This document shows, in pieces, positions 59,469-64,000 of a stretch of 64,000 nt of DNA. The notes below the pieces were generated by a model, which saw only the letters and a program-made list of their open reading frames with translations, was not told the origin of the DNA and made no database searches. The DNA comes from an uncultured Oscillospiraceae bacterium. GTDB lineage: Bacteria > Bacillota > Clostridia > Oscillospirales > Oscillospiraceae. The first letter of the stretch is position 1. Each line of letters starts with the position of its first letter. The stretch spans positions 1-64,000 of the forward strand of contig CAJULM010000008.1 in the NCBI GenBank assembly GCA_910587285.1. The letters are read 5' to 3'. Both the position numbers and the translations under genes were made by a program.

Positions 59469-61310
59469 TCAGGCCACAGTAAGGGTGTTGGTGCAGCTCA
59501 TGATGGTGACAATGATTGCCATGATAATGCCGGCCAGATAAGGATTCTTGGTGGCCTTGTAGAGAATGCGGGAGAGCACTGCGAACAGCGGCAGAATCAC
59601 CACAATGGGGAACAGCCAGATACCCAGAATGGTGCCGCCCAGCCCCTCCAGGGGGTGATAGCCGGAGATGAAGAAGGGGATATACATCCAGGCGATGAGG
59701 ATGGCCGGAGACAGGGCATTGAAGATTGCAAGTACTATGGTATTGACCCACTCGTGCTTGCCCATCTTCACATAGTTGAAGCAGTTGTTGGCCACGGAGT
59801 TGAGTACATAATAAATCAGGAAGAAGGGTAAATACCGCGCGGCAATAAGCAGCTTATCAACGTTGAAGGCCTTAAAGGTCAGGCACCAAATGCGGAAGTC
59901 GGTTTTGAAGAAGAAGTCGGCCGCGAATACGGTGAAGTAGGTGGCGGCCGCCACGATAATACCAAGGAAAATGGTCTTGATAAGCTTTTTGCTGGTCATT
60001 TTCACGCCCGCTGCCTTTAGGTCCATCATCCCCTCCTTCTTGCCGTAGAAGTGGTAAGACAGGATCATGAACAGCAGGGACAGAAGGCCGCATAGGGCGC
60101 TCCAGATGCCGATGCCCAGCGGCGGCTGCTGGGGGAAGAAGCTGGTCTGGGTCATCATTCCAATCACATTGGAGAAGATGAACATGACCATAGAGAATAC
60201 AACACCCACGATCAGGCTAACCCACAGCCAGACCTTACCTTTCTTATTGACAAGCACGGCGGGAATGGGGGCTTTGTCCGCTTTGAGATCGGCAAAGAAA
60301 TCGGTATCTACCAGGCGCAGGGCGAGCCCTACCATAAACATGAAGAAGCCCACAATGCCCAGGGTGTTGAACACCACCTTCCACTGCCAGATCTGATTGG
60401 TTCCGGGCAGCATATGGGGCGCGGCCAGGGCGGCGTCGAAAAACTCCACACTGCTGGACACCACGCTGCCGGAGAAGTGGGCCCAGGGGTGGATCATAGG
60501 CGGATTGTAGATGGCGCGGATAGCGTCCTGGCCGTCCACGTCTTCATGGTACATGGTGTAGGGGGCCCGCTCCGGCTGGCCGGAGGGGTCGGAGCCATAG
60601 TATAGGAAGGACTGGGCGGTGCTTTGGTGAATGAACTCCCGCGGTGGGGTATAGGAGCCATCGCCCCTGGGGACGCGGTGGAAAAATTCGTCGTACTGGC
60701 AGGCCACAATGCCCGCGTCGCGATTTCTAAAGATGTTGACATATTCCCCAGTCTCGCTGTCGGTGTACACCGCGTCATTGGAGACCAGCAGAGCGGCGGC
60801 GATGAGCGGGGTGTCCGCACTGTTGTCCAGCATGACGGCCGTGCGGCTGGCCAGAGCGCCGTTGGAGTGGCCGGTGACACCGATGCGGGATGCGTCCACA
60901 TAGGGCAAGGAGGCCATGAGCTTCACCGCATCGTACATTCCGTTGGCATTGTTTTCGGGCTTCCACCAACTGCCATTGGCAACATCCTCCGAATTGCCGT
61001 GACCATACATATCAATGGCCATGACCACAAAGCCTCGACGGGCATACTCCACGTAGTTCAAATCCTGCATCTCTCGAGTATTAAACCAACCGTGGCTGCA
61101 CACGATGGCGGGCGCGGGATTGTCCGCCGTGGCGGTATCAGGGACAAGCAGCAGCGCGCTCATCTGATGGCCTGATTCCGTCTCCCAGCGCAGGTCTTTG
61201 ATGGTGACGCTGCCAAAGTTGGTCTGTATGACGCTGGCGCCAATGCAGCTCACCAGCAGGATTGCCAGTGCCAGGCACAGAATCCGTGTTGATTTTTTAA
61301 TATTTGTCAT
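59469..61310 (-). CDS. Alpha/beta hydrolase fused to multi-pass membrane domain
   Basis: 613 residues. Anchor about 9-29, then an extracellular alpha/beta hydrolase (about 35-300) with oxyanion region VCSHGWFNT near 70, DMYGHGNS near 100 and nucleophile elbow VTGHSNGALASR near 145; the catalytic His is probably in MIHPWAHF near 272. From about 310 to 610 follow eight or so membrane helices with KMTSKKLIKTIFLGI and RYLPFFLIYYVLNSVANN. AT-richer codon use than its neighbours. Likely a membrane-tethered esterase or peptidase; substrate unknown. Confidence 0.82.
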   Translation of the reverse strand: MTNIKKSTRILCLALAILLVSCIGASVIQTNFGSVTIKDLRWETESGHQMSALLLVPDTATADNPAPAIVCSHGWFNTREMQDLNYVEYARRGFVVMAIDMYGHGNSEDVANGSWWKPENNANGMYDAVKLMASLPYVDASRIGVTGHSNGALASRTAVMLDNSADTPLIAAALLVSNDAVYTDSETGEYVNIFRNRDAGIVACQYDEFFHRVPRGDGSYTPPREFIHQSTAQSFLYYGSDPSGQPERAPYTMYHEDVDGQDAIRAIYNPPMIHPWAHFSGSVVSSSVEFFDAALAAPHMLPGTNQIWQWKVVFNTLGIVGFFMFMVGLALRLVDTDFFADLKADKAPIPAVLVNKKGKVWLWVSLIVGVVFSMVMFIFSNVIGMMTQTSFFPQQPPLGIGIWSALCGLLSLLFMILSYHFYGKKEGMMDLKAAGVKMTSKKLIKTIFLGIIVAAATYFTVFAADFFFKTDFRIWCLTFKAFNVDKLLIAARYLPFFLIYYVLNSVANNCFNYVKMGKHEWVNTIVLAIFNALSPAILIAWMYIPFFISGYHPLEGLGGTILGIWLFPIVVILPLFAVLSRILYKATKNPYLAGIIMAIIVTIMSCTNTLTVA

Positions 61311-61474
61311 GATAATTGACCCCTTTCTCCATCTCGGAAATTCAGCCTGCCGTGATGCTCTGTTTCGCTTGCCGTCCTCCTTTCAAGCAAAAAAGGCGCA
61401 ACAGTCTCTGTGACTGCCACGCCCTTCTCAATACTCATGCGCAAATATTTTATTTTCACGCTTAGATTATTTTC

Positions 61475-61503
61475 AGCATAACAGACGCACAGCTTTTTGT
61501 CAA
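61475..61503 (-). promoter_or_regulatory. Sigma-A promoter of hydrolase gene
   Basis: Minus strand TTGACA-N17-TATGCT, leader about 160 bases. The 61311-61722 gap is AT-rich and otherwise holds only the glpP promoter and attenuator. Confidence 0.7.
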
Positions 61504-61592
61504 TCTGCATTTTATTTTTTATAGAAAACCGCTAAATGTGTATTTTGGTTTTTGGCAAACTAACCAAAATGAAAAAACAATTTTTTCCCGTC

Positions 61593-61621
61593 TTGCTTTT
61601 TTCACCAAGGCCTGCTATGAT
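61593..61621 (+). promoter_or_regulatory. Sigma-A promoter of glp operon
   Basis: TTGCTT-N17-TATGAT. Confidence 0.7.
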
Positions 61622-61654
61622 AAAAATGCCTGATCCTTGTGCAGAGTTTGAGAC

Positions 61655-61693
61655 GCGCAGAGCAGCCCGCCTTGGTTGCTTTGCGCTCTTTTT
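61655..61693 (+). terminator. Leader terminator before glpP
   Basis: Stem GCGCAGAGCAGCC/GGTTGCTTTGCGC (G-U pairs tolerated), loop CGCCTT, then TCTTTTT; between promoter and glpP start, the expected target of GlpP antitermination. Confidence 0.75.
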
Positions 61694-61722
61694 GTCCTTT
61701 CACGAAAAAGGGGGTAGCCCAA

Positions 61723-62289
61723 ATGGACCGTGAACAGCTTTTGGACCTGCTGGCCGGCGGGCCGGTGATCGCCGCGGTGAAGGACGCCGGCGGCCTGGCC
61801 GCCGCCCTGGACAGCGATGTGTCCGTGGTCTTTCTGCTCAGCGGCGACGTACTCACTATTCCGGATACGGCGGCCCGGGTGCGCCGGGCGGGCAAGCGGG
61901 CCTTTGTCCACCTGGACCTGGTGGACGGGCTGGCGGCCCGGGAAGTGTCGGTGGACTTCATCGCCCGCCAGACCCAGGCTGACGGCATCATCTCCACCAA
62001 GGCGGCCCTCACCCGCCGGGGGAGGGAGCTGGGGCTGGTGAGCATACAGCGGATTTTTCTGCTGGACTCCATGGCGCTGGACGCCGTTCAGCGCCAGCGG
62101 CCCCAGGACTGTGATCTGATCGAGGTGCTGCCCGGCCTGATGCCCAAGATCATCCGCCGGGTGAGCCAGGCTGCCGGCAAGCCGGTGATCGCCGGCGGGC
62201 TTATCTCCGACAAGGAGGATGTCACCGCCGCTCTGGGCGCGGGGGCGGTGGCTGTGTCTACCACCAACCCGGCCGTGTGGAAAATGTAG
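61723..62289 (+). CDS. glpP: Glycerol uptake operon antiterminator GlpP
   Basis: 188 residues from ATG 61723. GlpP/GlpR TIM-barrel-like family: GPVIAAVKD near 13, VVFLLSGDVLTI near 35, KRAFVHLDLVDGL near 58-70, DGIISTKAAL near 86, LGLVSIQRIFLLDS near 103, IEVLPGLMPKII near 133, PVIAGGLISDKEDV near 152. Binds glycerol-3-phosphate and prevents termination in the glp leader. Head of the operon with the dehydrogenase genes. Confidence 0.92.
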   Translation: MDREQLLDLLAGGPVIAAVKDAGGLAAALDSDVSVVFLLSGDVLTIPDTAARVRRAGKRAFVHLDLVDGLAAREVSVDFIARQTQADGIISTKAALTRRGRELGLVSIQRIFLLDSMALDAVQRQRPQDCDLIEVLPGLMPKIIRRVSQAAGKPVIAGGLISDKEDVTAALGAGAVAVSTTNPAVWKM

Positions 62290-62337
62290 TGTTTTTCCCA
62301 GCAAGCTCGTGATTTTTCCAATTTGGGAGGTCATATT

Positions 62338-63774
62338 ATGTACGACGTATTGATCATCGGCTGCGGCATCACCGGCGCGGCCACCGCCTTCGAGCTGTCG
62401 AAATACCGGCTGAAGGTGGGCGTTTTGGAGCGGGAGAACGACGTGGCCCTGGGCACTACCAAGGCCAACTCCGCCATCCTCCACGCCGGGTACGACCCGG
62501 AGCCCGGCACACTCATGGCCCGCCTCAACGTCCGGGGAGTGGAGCTGGCCCAGGAGCTGTGCGCCAAGCTGGACGTGCCCTACCGGGGCTGCGGGTCCCT
62601 GGTGCTGGCCTTCTCGGAGGAGGAGCGCCCCACCCTGGAGGAGCTGTACCGCCGGGGGATGGAAAACGGTGTGCCGGGGCTGGCGCTGCTCACCGGGGAC
62701 GAGGCCCGCGCGCTGGAGCCCAACCTGTCGGAGACGGTGGCGGCCGCTCTCTACGCCCCCTCCGCCGCCATCTGCTCCCCCTGGGAGTACTGCCTGGCGC
62801 TGGCGGAGACGGCGGTGAACAACGGAGTGGAGCTGCGCCTCAACACCGCCGTCACCGGCCTGGAGCAGACATCGGAGGGCTGGACGGTGCGTACCAGCCG
62901 GGGCGAGTTCCAGGCCCGTTTTGTGGTGAACGCCGCCGGGGTGGACGCCGCCCTGGTCCACGACATGGCCGCGCCCCACGCCTTTGACATCAAGCCCAGC
63001 CGGGGGCAGTACTACCTGCTGGACAAGAGCGAGGGGGACCGGGTGGGCCGGGTGATTTTCCAGTGCCCCAGCAAGGTGGGCAAGGGGGTGCTGGTGGCCC
63101 CCACCGTCCACGGAAACCTGATCGTGGGGCCGGACGCAGCGCCCTCGGAGGCCCACGACACCGCCACCACCGGGGACGGCCTGCGCTTTGTGCGGGAGAC
63201 AGCCCAGAGGTCCGTCCCGTCGGTAAACTTCCGGGAGTCCATCCGCAACTTTGCCGGGGTGCGGGCCAACACCGCCGCCGGGGACTTCATTTTGGAGCAG
63301 TCCGCCCCCCGATTTATGGACCTGGCGGGCATCTGCTCGCCGGGGCTGTCCGCCGCCCCCGCCATTGGAGAGTATGCGGCGGAGCTGCTGGAACAGGCGG
63401 GGCTGGCCCTAGAGAAAAAGGACGGTTTTGTGTGTGAGCGCCGCCGCATCCGCTTCAAGGAGCTCACCGCCGAGGAACGCGCCGCCCTGGTGGAGAAGGA
63501 GCCCGCCTTCGGCCGGGTGATCTGCCGGTGCGAGACCGTCACCGAGGGGGAGATTTTAGAGGCGCTTCACTCGCCGATTCCCCCCTGCTCGGTGGACGGG
63601 GTGAAGCGCCGGGTGAACGCGGGCATGGGCCGCTGCCAGGGGGGCTTCTGCGGGCCCCGGGTGGTGGATATCCTGGCCCGGGAGCTGAAGCTGTCTCCGG
63701 GGGATATTGTGCAGGATCAGGCGGGCTCCTGGCTGCTGGACCGTCAGACCAAAGGAGGGAACCGGGATGTATGA
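62338..63774 (+). CDS. glpA: Anaerobic glycerol-3-phosphate dehydrogenase-like flavoprotein with BFD-type Fe-S tail
   Basis: 478 residues from ATG 62338 (GGGAGG). FAD motif IIGCGITGAATAFELSK near 6-22, DAO-type oxidoreductase fold with HAGYDPEPGTLMARL near 50, VVNAAGVDA near 205 and NFAGVRANT near 305. A C-terminal BFD-like [2Fe-2S] domain (about 395-455) has CRCETVT...CxGGFCGP cysteines (CQGGFCGPRV). Typical GlpA of the glpP-glpA-glpB-DUF1667 anaerobic operon. Confidence 0.9.
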   Translation: MYDVLIIGCGITGAATAFELSKYRLKVGVLERENDVALGTTKANSAILHAGYDPEPGTLMARLNVRGVELAQELCAKLDVPYRGCGSLVLAFSEEERPTLEELYRRGMENGVPGLALLTGDEARALEPNLSETVAAALYAPSAAICSPWEYCLALAETAVNNGVELRLNTAVTGLEQTSEGWTVRTSRGEFQARFVVNAAGVDAALVHDMAAPHAFDIKPSRGQYYLLDKSEGDRVGRVIFQCPSKVGKGVLVAPTVHGNLIVGPDAAPSEAHDTATTGDGLRFVRETAQRSVPSVNFRESIRNFAGVRANTAAGDFILEQSAPRFMDLAGICSPGLSAAPAIGEYAAELLEQAGLALEKKDGFVCERRRIRFKELTAEERAALVEKEPAFGRVICRCETVTEGEILEALHSPIPPCSVDGVKRRVNAGMGRCQGGFCGPRVVDILARELKLSPGDIVQDQAGSWLLDRQTKGGNRDV

Positions 63775-64000
63775 CCTCATCGTAATCGGCGGCGGGCCGG
63801 CAGGGCTGGCCGCGGCCTGCGCCGCCTGGGAGGGCGGCCTGCGCTCCATTTTGATTGTGGAGCGGGATAAAGAGCTGGGAGGCATTTTGAACCAGTGCAT
63901 CCACAACGGCTTTGGGCTCCATCACTTTAAGGAGGAGCTCACCGGCCCGGAGTACGCCGGGCGGTTTGTGAAGCTGCTGGGGGAGACTGGAGTGGAGGTC
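63767..64000 (+). CDS. FAD-dependent oxidoreductase, GlpB-like, 3' end cut by window
   Basis: First 78 residues only. ATG 63767 overlaps the upstream stop by eight bases and follows AAAGGAGGG. Dinucleotide motif IVIGGGPAGLAAACAA near 5-20 and ELGGILNQCIHNGFGLHHF near 37-55; the latter GG-L-x-Q-C-x-H-x-G-F is seen in the second flavoprotein of anaerobic glycerol-3-phosphate dehydrogenase clusters. Confidence 0.88.
   Translation, partial: MYDLIVIGGGPAGLAAACAAWEGGLRSILIVERDKELGGILNQCIHNGFGLHHFKEELTGPEYAGRFVKLLGETGVEV

Overview
The window looks like chromosome from a GC-rich, anaerobic, endospore-forming Clostridia (Oscillospiraceae, Flavonifractor/Lawsonibacter-like). The evidence is a germination protease (gpr), RNase Y, NiaR, DegV proteins, a DnaD/DnaC primosome pair, a reverse-rubrerythrin with a PerR-type regulator, GlpP with an anaerobic glycerol-3-phosphate dehydrogenase, S-layer-homology (SLH) secreted proteins, GC-rich wobble codons, GGAGG ribosome sites and sigma-A promoters with near-invariant 17-base spacers. 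I see no rRNA, tRNA, CRISPR array, transposase or phage genes; it is mostly core chromosome with some lineage-specific cell-surface and regulatory loci.

Layout: 1-5.9 kb, minus strand: perR-rubrerythrin; a Cd/Zn efflux operon (cadC-like regulator, free HMA metallochaperone, methyltransferase, P1B ATPase); marR-degV. 5.9-11.6 kb: histidine kinase without a visible partner, then a polyamine importer operon in which PotC and PotD are fused. 11.6-15 kb: PTS-type IIC permease under a long palindrome, membrane-anchored XRE regulator, niaR, a YdeI-like gene. 15-23 kb, minus: phosphoesterase, a cytoplasmic BMP-domain protein with a ParB-like N-terminal part, lepA, an SGNH/MBOAT acyl-transfer pair and an XRE regulator. 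23-27 kb: pta, rpsT, gpr, BrkB-like membrane protein. 27-33 kb: three SLH secreted proteins, a DUF1836 protein and a DegV. 33-36 kb: GntR/ABC exporter and an L,D-transpeptidase. 36-41 kb: second membrane XRE regulator, dnaC, dnaD, and a four-gene operon (small membrane protein, XRE, DUF3169, zinc ribbon) preceded by three phased operators. 41-51 kb: GH25 lysozyme, nucleoside kinase, mutL, dtd, mnmE, a transglutaminase-like lipoprotein. 51-58 kb, plus: dCMP deaminase, apbE with a perfect parS site in its 5' end, RNase Y and a polar amino-acid ABC transporter. 58-64 kb: uracil permease behind an attenuator-like leader, a hydrolase/membrane fusion, then glpP with an in-leader terminator and the glpA/glpB-like genes, the last cut by the window end.

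The most notable non-genic structures are: a perfect parS inside apbE; a 52-bp direct duplication of the lepA start that has pulled lepA away from an ATGA overlap with its upstream neighbour; a family of about 150-bp intergenic repeats; two XRE-membrane regulators sharing the same 15-bp palindrome at the same distance; three 21-bp-phased TTGTC-N5-GACAA-type sites; a 38-bp perfect palindrome; and two leader terminators (uraA, glpP). The parS site and the change of prevailing gene strand at about 50.8 kb suggest a position in the origin-proximal domain, though no dnaA or oriC is in the window.
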